Source: Charina bottae (Eukaryota > Chordata > Lepidosauria > Squamata > Charinaidae). Taken from it: a stretch of 64,000 bases of DNA. Shown piece after piece: positions 45,766 to 58,200 of this stretch (position 1 is its first letter; each line of letters opens with the position of its first letter). The stretch covers positions 2,806,501 through 2,870,500 of the forward strand of contig JALMGJ010000019.1 of the NCBI GenBank assembly GCA_023362775.1, read 5' to 3'. The notes beneath the pieces are model-generated. The model was not told the DNA's origin. It saw only the letters and a program-made list of their open reading frames with translations, and made no database searches. The position numbers were made by a program, and so were the translations under genes.

Positions 45766-47715
45766 CAGCAGATAATCCAGCATCCTCTTCTCCCTTTATT
45801 TCTCTCGTTATCAAGGCGATGAAAAGAAAGTAAAAGTTTCATAATTAATTTGAAGAAGCCTGAAATAGTTGATGTTTGGTCAAATAAACATGTCAACATC
45901 ACACAAGAGTTTATCTCATTTTAATTCTTTCCTCCCCCCCCCCTTTTATCTTTTTTGTTTCAAATCCTTTGATCTTATTAGTCTCCATGGTAGTGCAGGA
46001 AAGACATTACAGCTCTCTTAAGCTATAATTCCTATCATAAAAAACTATAATTATACACACATTGCTCAGTTTGGGGGAGATTTCTACACAATGTCAGAAT
46101 AAATGAGTACTTTTGGTGGGGCAGAAAAGCATAAAAATAAAAATAATAAAGAGCGATCAGCAACTTGAAGGGCTGGTACAAATTGAAATAAAGTATTGCT
46201 ACTGCCTTCAAGTAATTATCAGACATGCAGACACTGAGAACAGAATGTTCTCTCATTATTTTATGTGCTCCATATGCAGCACATTTGAGGTCGCCAAATT
46301 GCTACGGAAGGAAACAACAGCCACCTAACATCTCTGCAGGTTCACCTTGTTTTGATGCTGTTTAGTTTCATTGTGTTCTTCAATTGGTTCCGTTCCCAGT
46401 GTCACTTTCTTCTTTGCTTTCATCAACTTTCATGGTCTTTACCCCCCCACTTTGGACTGGCCATGGCAAAGCACGTTATTTTGTTGACAACTCTCCATGG
46501 ACAACAACCAAGTTGAAATTTTGCGACACATAATTAATATTAGGTAGGAAAGACCCAGCTAAGGAACAGAGTAACACAGTGCCATGAGCATGACGTGGAT
46601 TAAGGCCGAAACTGGAAGATGAATGAGGAAAGTATGTACGGGAGTGAGGTCAAGCAGAGAATTTTAGAGCTTGATGTGTAAAGGGAGAGATTTAACATCT
46701 TAAAACTCTGTTATAATGTGATCTCATATTCGCCTTTCACCATCCCCAGATATTGTTATTATATCCTTATGCCCTTGATGGTGCTGATAGGGAGGTTTAA
46801 TGATATGCCTATCAAGACTATTTATGCATATGTTCAGAACCCAAATTTGAGACAGCTGTACAGTTACTCCTGAAATGCCCTCTCTATCATTCTTGGGGTG
46901 GAACTAATTTCCCCTCTAATTATCCAGACTGCTCCCAACAGGCAGTTATGAGCTTCTTATTAAGTGCCCAGGACTGTGAAGTCTCTAGAAAAATGGACAA
47001 ATTTCATTCTGTAGCAATAGTAGTTAGACACCACTGGATCTGAACATAACCTATCTGCTGTTTCTGCTGCAAATAGGACTTTTTGCAGGATATTTTATAT
47101 CTGAACTCTGGTTTTTTTCCTCTTAAGGTTGAACATAAATTAATAACTACATTTTTTAAAAAAAAACATGTATGGGAAAATGTCTTGGGGTGTTACAATG
47201 TTTTAAGATCATCAACAAGACCCATGGACTTGATTATTGTCATGACTGAACTGAGTTACAACTCCCTAACTCCCTTCTGTAGAAGGACCGTTAGAGGTGA
47301 TCAATGCCTCTTTCAGGGATACTGATTTCTTTTTGGTAAAAATCACAGTAGTAAATACATGGAGTAAACAATGCAATGGTTTAGTTTTCTCTAGCTGCCT
47401 TGAGGCTTATAACATCGTAGCAGTAGGTTAGCAAACAAGATTACTGGAAAAGGATGCACAGTATTTAGTATTCTGGAACAATATTTGTCAATATTTTAGA
47501 CTGTGCTATTGTATTGTGGGATGTTCTGATTCTCAGTAGTGTTATTGAGTTTGAAATGAAAAGAGCAGGTTAAATATTATGACTATTCACCCCCACCCCC
47601 CCTGGTAAGCATTTATCAGATAATAAAACAGGCCTGGAATTATTCAAGTGTGGGAATTCTAGTTCTTTTTCAGAGTGTGTGCCATTTTCATGTATGTGAG
47701 ATAGGCGGCTATATA
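45766..47715. other. No gene seen
   Basis: Unique AT-rich DNA; a C-run at 45942-45952 and a few T-rich stretches. No domain in any frame. Confidence 0.5.
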
Positions 47716-47718
47716 AAT

Positions 47719-47897
47719 TGTGGAGTCCTTGGTGCTCTCTGAGCTTGGTTGTTTGCTTGAAGATGTTTCATTACCCAAGTATGTAACATCATAAGTGCTG
47801 GTCTGTACCTGCTGCATGGTGTGTACCTCGTCAGGTAATGAAATGTCTGCAAGCAAACCACCAAGCTCAGGGAGCACCAAGGACTCCACAGTTCAAC
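47719..47897. mobile_element. Penelope-type terminal inverted repeat pair
   Basis: TGTGGAGTCCTTGGTGCTCT and GAAGATGTTTCATTACC at the left are the reverse complement of GGTAATGAAATGTCTGCAAG and GGAGCACCAAGGACTCCACA at the right, about 62 bp per arm around a roughly 50-bp centre. The right arm matches the end of the Penelope-like element at 9548-9640. It looks like two Penelope ends in inverted arrangement without the coding part. Confidence 0.7.
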
Positions 47898-48089
47898 CAT
47901 GAGCTAAAGATATTCTCTTCTATTGGCTATATAAATAGAATAAATAACTAAATAAATTTTCCTCTTCCATAAGTTTTTTCTGTCTTTGTTGGGGTTTGTA
48001 TATACCCAGGAATTTACAGATAGATAAATTATACTGGAGAGGCTTGATATCTAGGTGAGAGGGGAATTATTCTGCAAGTCACCCAATTA

Positions 48090-48420
48090 GCAGCCATTGT
48101 TGTAGGGATGATGTGGCAGTGCATGACTCATACTACAGGTGCTAACAGTTTAGTTGGGTGTGGCAGATGATGAGTGTGACCTATAATGTGATTGGTCAGT
48201 TTAGGTATATATACAGAGAAGTCTGGTGTTCTTTCTTCTCGTTTGCTGTAACTTCTCATCGTTGTATCATTTGTTCATATATTCTGTACTACGTATGTAT
48301 ATAAAGTAAATAGGCTATTTTATCTAATCTCTGTTTGAGTGTCTATTTACTGCATAGAACTTGGATCACTGGTGTCTTGGAAAAAGGAGCAGGCCGCCCC
48401 ACGGTGCGCACTCTGACAGT
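48090..48420 (+). mobile_element. LTR-like block (candidate solo LTR)
   Basis: TGTTGTAGGGATGATGTGGC ... GCGCACTCTGACA has TG...CA ends, a TATATATA box at about 48210 and A-rich TATAAAGTAAATA about 85 bp further. No matching target duplication found (CCAT left, GTCT right), so the assignment is by composition and layout only. Confidence 0.35.
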
Positions 48421-48570
48421 CTTCTTACATCTCGTGTTCTGTTTTCTGTACAATACAGAAAGAAATAATTGGCCAGAGCTTTGAGGGCTTGTAGCCTGTT
48501 TTAAACAGCTCTAATAAGTCTTTTAAATTTCACTACTACCTCACACCCTCAAAACTTTCTCCACAGATTT

Positions 48571-48928
48571 CTGAGTAGCTTAGGTAAAGGTAAAGGTTCC
48601 CCCCGCACATTTGTGCAGTCGTGTCCGACTCTAGGGGCCGGTGCTCATCTCCGTTTGTTAGCCGAAGAGCCAGCGTTGTCCGAAGATGCTTCCACGGTCA
48701 TGTGGCCGGCATGACACACGTGGAACGCTGTTACCTACCCACCGAAGTGGTACCTATTAATCTACTTGCATTTGCATGCTTTCGAATTGCTAGGTTGGCA
48801 AGAGCTGGAGCTAGTGCGGGAGCTCACTCCGCATGCAGGGCTAGGGATTCGAACCTCCGAACTTGCGATCTTCTGATCGACAAGCCTGGCGTCTTACCCG
48901 CTGAGCCACCACGCCCCCTGAGTAGCTT
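48571..48928 (-). mobile_element. Sauria-type SINE with 11-bp target duplication
   Basis: CTGAGTAGCTT at 48571-48581 and 48918-48928. Minus orientation, near-consensus sequence. Confidence 0.93.
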
Positions 48929-51840
48929 GCACCATATGATTTCAAATTTCAAAAAGAAAGCATTGAAAATGAAAAGGGAATTTTCTGTCTCTATTACAAG
49001 GACATTTTCTACTGTAATTTTTAATTGGTTTTTCTATTTTCTATTTATGAATGTTCTATTCATAAATATTTCATATTTAAGATTTGATTTCTGTTGTTGT
49101 TTTTAAATTCTAGAATATTCCCCAGTTTCTGTTTCTAAATTTAGATACTGTACTAACATGGAGGAAAATATTCCTCCCCTCAGCACTTAGAAAAATAAAC
49201 TAACTCATAAATAAGGTGACAGTTTTCATTTTTAAAGCATGTGTTTGGTCAACTCCTTTCCAAAAATGTCTTGCTTCAATGTCATTTCTTCCTTATTCTC
49301 CCTTGGTTAGTCATACAACTGAACCTAGGCAATTAGAGATCCTGGAGTAAAGATGACATAGGCAATCAGTAATATGTTAGTAAGAGCTCTTGGTAGTAAG
49401 AACAATGCAACCTAGTTTACTCAAAGAGATGATCACATGCAATAAGTGATAATACATGAAAGGCAGTAATATCTGGAAAAGTGTTTCCTTGGAGATTTGA
49501 CTTGCTCCAACATGAACGGAGAAATATTCTTCCCGTGTATATGATTGTATGGGTTTTTATGGTTCCTTGGCTTTAGAATATTTTCCAATAAAATGTTTAT
49601 TATTTATATGGTTTGTTTTTGTTGTGTTAATCCTGTTTACACATAGCAAAATTTTAAACCAATTAATGATTGGAACACGATATAAACTAGTAAAAGAAAT
49701 ATTCAATAAATAAAGAAATACACACACAATATTGACATCTAATAAGGCTCGAGGATAGTACGAAGCTACCAGAGATATGTAATGTCAGGTAAGAGTGAGA
49801 CTAAGAGAAAAGAATGAAAATTTTACTCTCCCCGCTCCACCCGGAAACAAAGTCTTTGGGTCATCCCCATTCAGAATTATTTGAATTCAGAAGAAATGTT
49901 CTAAAGATGAAGTTTATAATTATATAATGTACACTGTGTATAATCTGGCACTTTCCAAATATAGTGTGGACTCTCAGCTTGCTCACACCTTTTTTCTCTG
50001 AACTAGTTTCCTTTATTCTAGCAGAAATGATTTGGAGCAGATGATTTCCCTTTATCAGGACATAACAAAATCACACTGAGGTAAGAAAAGATGTACACGT
50101 TCCAGAGATGGATGGCTTAATTGCCATCACTCTTAGATCTTTCAACTTTTCATGTGATGTTATATTGAAGTCACAGCACCTTCAAGCAAAGAACAGGGCA
50201 AATGAAATTTGATGTGATTGGGGTCGTTGGAGATACTGTCCAACTTCAGGGACTGAACATTTGATTTGGACCCTGAAGCTCTAAGTGGATCAAGTCCTTG
50301 AAGTTTAGAATGATGAATTTTGGAAAAACAGACAGGGGTCACTGAACTTTTCCAAACTGCCAGGTTATGAAGGTTGATTGAAGTAATGGAAATAGCACCA
50401 GAAACATTCATTTCCTTTACAAAGGCTTTTTCCTCCTCAGAATACAGATGAACAATCAAAGAGATGTATTAAAGTTCTTGGAATCTATTTGCCACACTGA
50501 AGAGCATAAATCTGATCTTCTCTACTGTTGCAGAGATCCTGATAGCTCTGGATAAAGAATGATCCTGGGGGCTGTTGCTGCCGAATTAGATGAGTCTTTA
50601 ACTTTAACTAGTGAGAATGTTTTGAGAACTGTTTTTCAGGCATTCCTGAAAAATATGCATTACTGTATGCATATTATATTCTTTTTTGTGGAAGGGGGAG
50701 GGATTGTCCTCTCACTCAATACTGATTTTTGCACAAACATAGAGGATATGTTTTTTCAGATGTACACAGGGGTGTGTATGTGTGTGTTAACTTTTGGCTT
50801 CTGCATTTTTGATCAATAAGCAGACTCAAAGGAAGACCATTGATAGCAGAGATGTCCATAGGATCTGATGCATATGCCCCTTTCATATGTGCACACAATG
50901 CCATGACACATGTACAAAAGCGGCAAAGCTTGTGAGATGATTGCACAATGCTGCCTTCATCATTTGTCCCCCTTGTGCACACCTCTGATTGATAGTCCAA
51001 TTGGATCTACTCAAGGTGTTTCGAACTGCATTACCTACTGTAACTACCTCTAGACTTTGCTGTTTGTGCTGATGGAAAATGATACCTAAAACTTCTGTTG
51101 GACACCAATTACCTAATTCTGGCATCAATGGAGAAGACTGATTTCTCCAGGGCTTCCACTATATAATACAGGATAATGTAAATGAAGTCAGGGGCATAGC
51201 TGAGAAGTAGAGTTTCTCCTTGTTTTACACAGAGCTATCTCAGATTCCCATAAGTCTACAGCCCTTTCTCAGTCTGTCACAGTTAGAGGAACTTCAATTT
51301 CTCAAAAGGTTTTTTTCCCCTCTAAGAAAGAGACTTCTGTTTTCCATTATCATTCTCAGTATGATTTTGAGTTTCTTTTGGTACGTTTTTGAGCTGCTTT
51401 TATCGATGCAAAGTGGGAAGCCTGCTGCTTATTTCATTGTTTCTTACTTACCCATTCCTTCATTGTTCTTGCTTGCTGACTGACTCTTCTGGTTCGGAGA
51501 CAAACAAACAAACTTTGGAAGGACTCCTTCATTATAGACCTCTCTTGCAATTTAAATGAGGCATGGAAGCCAGGGAAGCTGCAGCTGGAGAGAGGATTAT
51601 GACAGTGAAAGAGTGGACAGTGACGGTCTCTACCCCTCAATAATCGCACTGCATTTTTTTCATTCCAAAAATCAGAAGCAAAAGCACTGTTTCTCCAACA
51701 AATAGAATGAGAACAGATGTTGTTGTTGTTGTTTTGGCACAGCATTAATCTTAAATAAAGGTAAGGCAGTAGAGGCAAGATATGTCATGTTCCAAGATAT
51801 CTATGGTAGCTACTGCCCTGGATGAGTGTCTCAAGATCAG
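48929..51840. other. No gene seen; unique AT-rich DNA
   Basis: About 2.9 kb without recognised repeats or coding. A 99-codon minus frame at 50160-50459 has no domain. Confidence 0.45.
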
Positions 51841-51844
51841 CACC

Positions 51845-51912
51845 AAAGAGAGATTTATTGATTTTATTTATTATTTAAATTTATATCACCACCCATCTCC
51901 CCCAACCGGGAG
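51845..51912 (-). mobile_element. L2 LINE terminal stub
   Basis: GATTTATTGATTTTATTTAT then TTATATCACCACCCATCTCC CCC: the last 60-70 bp of L2 in minus orientation, as at 19230-19290. Confidence 0.7.
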
Positions 51913-52610
51913 ATGATATTCACACTGACAATGCCAGCACAAAGTTGAACACTGGAGTGCCAGACATAAACAGAACAAGTCCTTCTTCTGCTGTGATTCA
52001 GTTCCTATTTATGACAGCTGAGCAGCGCAGATCTACAAGCTACTGGCACCAAGATCCAATTAAAAAGGAAGGGATTCTCTTGCTTTACAGACAGAGATGA
52101 AGAAGACAGACCTGAGCGTTAGCCATACAGCAGCAAGGGAATGAAAATGTAAGGGAGCCAGTAACAACTCTACAAGCAGCAAAACAATGCAACACACAAG
52201 GCAATTTTCCAAAGTTCGGGCAGCTATAGCGATATTTCTTGACTAGCCCCCGCAACCCCTCTTCTATATGGCTTCTTGCTCTGCTCAAAGACTCAAGATG
52301 TATGGGCAATGAATCTGACCTCAAGATGTATTAGGATGGAACAATGTTGAGCTGCTAGCCCAGAGTGTCTAGTGTGGCCATTTTATAACTTCTGAGACTT
52401 CTATGGCAGCTAAAAGACAGTTGAAGGACTCTGCGCATGGGACATACATATCTCCAAAATGTGTCTATTTTGCTTTAAGAGCACCATTTTTCATTGGGCA
52501 GTTTTATCTCTTGAGGCTTTAGAAAAATTCACCAGACCAGATGGGGCACTTGGTGATCGCATTTATTCACATTGCCATTCCAGCTGGAAATTGCACTTGG
52601 CTAAATTTGT
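51913..52610. other. No gene seen
   Basis: Unique DNA. Confidence 0.45.
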
Positions 52611-52614
52611 GCAG

Positions 52615-52700
52615 ATAACTGTTGTTTTTATCCATTCAATCGTGTACGATTCTCAGGCCAGTCACTTTCTCTCAGCCCTAGGAAGGAGGCAATGGCAGAT
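52615..52700 (-). mobile_element. Truncated BovB-tailed SINE, rearranged
   Basis: ATCCATTCAATCGTGTACGA TTCTC resembles the BovB-like SINE end. It is joined directly to GGCCAGTCACTTTCTCTCAG and CCTAGGAAGGAGGCAATGGC, with the usual intervening piece missing. Old and rearranged. Confidence 0.5.
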
Positions 52701-52802
52701 AATTACAGCACCAATATCAGTATTTCATGGTCATTAATTCAACTATTGCCAGACATCTCTAGAAGTTGATGAGAGTGGAAGCACATCCATTCCATCAGCT
52801 TT

Positions 52803-52865
52803 GTGGTGGTGGTGGTGGTGGTGGTGGTGGTGGTGGTGGTGGTGGTGGTGGTGATGATGATGATG
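52803..52865. repeat. (GTG)n-(GAT)n microsatellite
   Basis: About sixteen GTG units followed by four or five GAT units. Confidence 0.97.
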
Positions 52866-53630
52866 CCTGACAAGCCCAAGGGAGGTCTTTGCATGTATTT
52901 TGATAGCCATGGGCACAATGGTGCTGACCCTTCATTTATTTCTTCCTTCATTTCTAAACCATCTAAAAAATATTCTTCCATGCAAGGAGAAAAAATCTGC
53001 AGCACATAAATTGATTTCCCTCTCCTCCTTCCCCTTCCCCAAATATTGTTCCCTTTGGAATAAACTTGAGACTGTCTATTGAAACTGACCTAAAACACAT
53101 AAAACAATTAAAGCTTTTTAATCTCCTTTCTACATTAGTTAGAAAGATTGGTGTAGGGAGCATCTTCCCAGCTTAAGCATTTGAGTGGCATTAAGGAGGC
53201 TTATTACTGCCAAAAAATGCCAGACCCTTATAACAGCTTACTAAAAGTTTCTGCTGGTAGAAAGGTCAAGATATAAGATGTGGCTAATATCACTGTCATT
53301 GAACTCATATATTTCAACGCCATTTTATTGTGCTTTTTCTTTGGCATATATTGGCGAGAAGCCTCATGAGTTTTCATGCAGTTCAAAAAAGAAGATAATG
53401 GATAGCACTCATCTGAAACCACAATGCTTTCATTAAAAGCATTTCAGCACCAGATGGATCATACCTATTGGTTTCCTTTCTGTTCTGTTGTGGTGAATTG
53501 CTTAGGGAAACCATAATAGTGACAGAGAGTAATTTCCAAACAAGGTAAAAGCACAGAAGCTTGGGGGTACATCCAGTTTTATTTTCCTTCTTGTTCCTTT
53601 CTTTTTTCTTCATCCTCTTGTGGACTGAGG
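52866..53630. other. No gene seen
   Basis: Unique DNA. Confidence 0.45.
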
Positions 53631-53632
53631 AT

Positions 53633-53636
<4 letters not shown>

Positions 53637-53668
<32 letters not shown>

Positions 53669-53679
53669 CACACACACAC

Positions 53680-53739
<60 letters not shown>
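53637..53739. repeat. (TG)n(CA)n(TA)n compound microsatellite
   Basis: About 14 TG units, a TATA centre, about 8 CA units, AAA and about 27 TA units. The TG and CA halves form a perfect inverted repeat and the TA run is self-complementary. Confidence 0.97.
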
Positions 53740-53741
<2 letters not shown>

Positions 53742-54320
53742 CTTCTTAGGAACATTGATGTCTGGCAAAACATACAGGAAATATTCACTTGGCTGTATTG
53801 AGATGGGTTTCTGAGTGGCTTTTTCAAGATGTAACTTTTAAAACTTGGTCTTCCCAAGATGTTCAATCATAATGAATTGGCCACTGCAAAAATCTCCAAA
53901 TGAACTACAGATGTTTAGTGCTGCTATAAATGCCATGATGATTCCAAGGCCTCTTTAAATTACAAGATCATGTCTCCATATTTGGCATTAGCTTGATGGA
54001 CTATTTGGCCCAGATATCTTGCATGACAGATATTAAAACTGTATCCCTTTAGGCTGCTGGAAGTTTCAGTAATGGAATTTTGCTCCAACTATATACCAAC
54101 AATAACAACAACAACACATCTGCCTATCCCAGGTCCTTGGTAAGGACTTGATAGGTGGACAAAAATGCCAAATCCAGTCTAAACATCTGGCTGACTGTAC
54201 GATCAACCATAATGTCATGATGGCATCCATACCACCCTGACATGAGTAGAAACCACATAACACATCTAGAAACCATTTAACACATTCCCCAGCTAGGGCA
54301 ACGAAAGCAATCAATAGGAA
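53740..54320. other. No gene seen
   Basis: Unique DNA. Confidence 0.45.
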
Positions 54321-54323
54321 GAA

Positions 54324-54600
54324 TGTAGCAGCAAACCGCCAGACAGACAAGCAGCACGCAATGTGGATTAGGGGAATACAATCAGCACCTTGGCCAGACA
54401 GCTCCGAGCACGGACAAGAGGGTGCGAGACAGAACTGATAAACGCATTCTATGGGAGGGGGGAAACTGGAACCTATTTAACTGTAAGGTCTTGTATCTAT
54501 GCTTTACTTGGTTCATTGACATGGACCCAGATCGTTCGCTGGAAATAAAGCTTTTACATATTCTACGGAGTGTGTTTCTAAGTCTCGTTTGTCAGTCAAA
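54324..54600 (+). mobile_element. LTR-like block (candidate solo LTR)
   Basis: Starts TGTAGCAGCAAACCGCC, contains CCTATTTAACTG (TATA-like) at about 54470 and GGAAATAAAGCTTTTAC (polyadenylation signal) at about 54540, and ends near TTTGTCAGTCA. AAGAA before and AAGGA after this end pair agree at four of five bases. Composition is GC-richer than the surroundings. Confidence 0.45.
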
Positions 54601-55155
54601 GGATCAGAGCATCATACATAATAATTTATTAAATTTATATGTTCACAACTGAAAACAAGGGACCAGAAAAAGATTTTTTCTACTGACAGCCTCATTTATT
54701 ATATAGATAATTTTCTGATGGGAAACATCTGATAACAAGGGAATAAAAGTGTTATTAAGAAAAAGTTGGGAGAAAATTATTTTCCTCCTTCCTAAAGGTG
54801 GGATTATAAGACTGTTTTTTCAGGAACATAACTGATGATCATGGTACATAAAAATAATGACAGCAATGCAGTTAAACGCCAATGCTTGTTTCCTTTCTAA
54901 TTTAACCTTGAATATGTTCAAAAATAGACCTTTGCCCCTGTTCCACGGAATATTTTTCTCCATCCTCCAAGTGGGGGAATCCCTCTCTATTTACCTAGAG
55001 GGTTAATACATTTCCTAGCTTTAGCATAAGCCAGGAGTAATTTTATTACATGAAGGTATAGGAGAATGCATAGTGGGGTGGTGATGGTAGAGGGCAGTCA
55101 AAAAAGTGAAGTGGTGACTACAACTATTCAGTTTGAGCTTCATCCATGTTTTACA
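54601..55155. other. No gene seen
   Basis: Unique AT-rich DNA. Confidence 0.45.
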
Positions 55156-55159
55156 CACG

Positions 55160-55233
55160 TCAAATCAAATCAAATCAAATCAAATAAAATCAAATAAAAT
55201 AAAATCAAATCTTTATTATGGTCATAGACCAGC
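55160..55233 (-). mobile_element. Retroelement 3' tail with (AAATC)n repeat
   Basis: Ten pentamers of AAATC/AAATA are followed by TTTATTATGGTCATAGACCA. On the minus strand this is ...TATGACCATAATAAAG(ATTTG)n, a polyadenylation signal followed by a pentamer tail, the structure of a LINE 3' end. The family is not identified. Confidence 0.5.
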
Positions 55234-58200
55234 ATACTTCCTCACTCACTTTCACTGTGTGTATCCCATCCATTCATCTCTCTTGATGTTTTCCACTATT
55301 GCCATATTCTCAGTTGCTATAAGATAACCTCCAAATACGTAAGTAGTTATTTGTGCAAATTAAACCCCCCATCTTCTTTTTACCATTTCTGGGCTGAAAA
55401 AATCCAGATGACCACAAATCCCTTGGCTGCCATCTCATTATCTCCTAGGTTATTGCAGCCCAGGAACCACAGCCCTGTCCGAAAAGAAGATGAGGGTAGG
55501 GAAATCCAATCCTTAGGATATGTAGCAATTGCATCACGGAAGATGATTCTCTGTATACCTCCACTTGCTAAAGGAGGGATGATGGATAGGAGGACAAACC
55601 TTGAAAGAAAGACGGCCACAGCAAGCAAAAGGCAAAGGTTATCTTCCTTTGGAGAAGCTTCACAGTGGAGCTTCACATTCAAGGCCACAATGAAGGCCTC
55701 TTGACATAAAGGAGGAGGCAAAGGGAAGAAGATTCCTTATCACTGTAGGCAAGGAAAAAAACAGCACACAGAGAGAAAAGTAATTGGTCTAAGATCAGAG
55801 CAAAAAGCCAGCCGGCTTGCCCATACAGAAGGATTGCAACCATTACAGGAGCCTTTGTAAAGTTAAAAGTTCTGCTTGTTTTCTCTCTAGAAGCTGGAGG
55901 AAGCAAACAACCTTTTATTTGCTAGCACGCTCTCTTTCCAGGCCAAGCGATGATCCTGACCCCCAGGTGAAAAGGAAATTGCTCGGTGCAAAGGAGCCAG
56001 CAGGGCCAAGTGCCCTGTTTGCCTCCTCTCCTCTCTCTTTCCTCTCCTGCTTCCTATCACAATGCCGGCAGCAATGCTCGCAGCAGCACATCCTCCAGCT
56101 ACAATAGGTGGAAAGTATCATATCATACATTATGGTGCTGACACTTAGCAGTACCGTAGTTATCCATTATAATCCCCTTTAATTCTCACTGCGGTAGGAT
56201 AATGTCCTATGCGGTAGGGTAGTGCAGCCAGAGCAAAGCTGTGATTGATGAGGATTCAGCCTTGTACTTATTTAAGTGAATTTATTCTATGCCTGCTCAG
56301 GATTCAGCTTTTGCTCTCAGGAGGCACAAACACTCTGCTCTTTTAATTTCCTATATTACTTTTCGGATCTTCCTGTTAATGGTTTCTGGGTGGCAGATGC
56401 CTGTTGCTTGGAGAGAGACACAAGAGCTTGTTTTACATTTTGAAAGGGGGAGCACTTCTTTTTCTCACCACAAAAGGAATGAATAAGGTACCAGGGAAGT
56501 AAAACGGGTGGAAATTGTCTTTTGAAATTCTCCATCCTGTTCGTGGGCACAGAAATGGGATGGATGAGTTCTCCAATCTCTTTTCCACAAGAAGGAAAAC
56601 ATTGTCCACCTTTCTCAAGGTCAGGGCTTCTGTTAGCAATGACACTAAATGCAGCAACAGTGAACAGAAAAAATCTAACTCTCTGCTGCCATTGAACGGG
56701 TGTCTGGATTTTTGCAGTCCAGATGTCACATGCCTTGCCACACTGCTCATAAAGCCTCAGTGGGATGAATTTGCTCAGGTGATCTTCTTGAGGTATTCAG
56801 ATGCTGTGGTGTTTCTCTATCTACAAAGATCAGAGCTGTGCAGGCAATTATCCATGGGCCTGCACAATACGTTTTGTCAAGTAGGACCGGACCGTCTAGA
56901 AGCCCTTATGGTGACTTGTGCTTTTTCTTCTCTCAGACTTTTCAGAAGCCTCATCTAACCAAGGCTGAATAAGTGAAGACTCACCGAAGTTGCACTTGAG
57001 TCCTGTTGACCAAGGGACTCATTCATATGATTTGCTTGGCAAAAATAAGAAAGTAGATCACCATTGCCTTCTTCGGATCTGTTTTGTTCAATTTCCCACT
57101 CTTGCCTATAACTTGGGATTTCCTGACGGTCTTCCACACAAGGCAAACTAGGCCCATCCCTGTCTTGTTTTCATTTTTATGATGGTTTTCAAAACCCATC
57201 AAGGCCAGCTAGGTTCTTCTCAGAATTTCAGAGGTTGGAGACAAGTACTAGGAAATGATCATCACTTTGGGGCTGTCTCCTTAGCTTTCAGGATTATCTG
57301 AAGGGCCACTGTTTATTTTATTATCACTTTATTTAAAATATTTGTAGGGTAACTGTTAGGGTTCTATCAAGCAAAATCAGCCAAGGTTTAAAAAGCCACG
57401 GGAATGTACACAAATGTGATTTTCTAAATGCAATCAGGACATTTGACTTCCTCTCTCTCTTGAGTTTCTAATCTGAAAGAAACCTTGCACAAACAGCAAA
57501 CTCTCTTCTTTTGTCATGGATTGGGTGAGGCCAACCATTTTCACTGAGGCTTAAGGTGGGGTGGGGGGAGTAATAAGAAGGAAAAACTTGTCCTTATCCA
57601 GCAACTAATAAAATGTTGTAGAAGGGAGGAGGGTTTATTTCAGAATTCCAGGCAGCCAGACTTTCTTTCAGGAGATTTCATTCCATTTTCCCTGCAAACC
57701 ATCTTCCCAATCGGGGAACTCCTGATGTAATCTTCTCTGTGATCAGAAACCAGATTTCCAGGCATTCCACTACATTCTTCACACCTCTCCTAATCCAGGT
57801 AAATGGAAATGGAAAGTAGAGTTTATTTTCTCTTATTCTTCTTCATGGTTGACTTTTTTTCAGCAGTCAAAAGTGTTAAACTTCACACAAAATCTTATGA
57901 TAGCCCCCATTTAGTTTGGGTAACTTTGTAGGGATCTGACTTTGATGGAATGGACCACAAAATTGATCCAAACCAGGCTGGTTTAAATTGGAATGTTGAG
58001 CCTCTAAATCTACTGCACTCCTTTCCTTTATTTCATTTCATAAGGATCCAAACACAGAAATTACGTTCACTATCAGTATATAAAATGTCCCCATTTAGCC
58101 CAAAGCAACTGAGCTGACAAGGTTTCAGCAAACAATCATGCTCCTTGAAACCAGCAACTAATCTCCCTGTGGTTCGGATGCATCAGGATCACTGACTGTA

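Noticed and set aside
48621..49106. 161-codon frame starting MSDSRGRCSSPFVSRR, repeated at other sites
   Set aside because: The same N-terminal protein appears at every Sauria SINE (3068, 28131, 33001, 59981 and others); it is a translation of the SINE, extended by chance into flanking DNA.
56515..56958. 147-codon open frame, the longest outside transposable elements
   Set aside because: No domain, repeat or exon-like flanks recognised, and a frame of this length is possible by chance in 64 kb examined in six frames.
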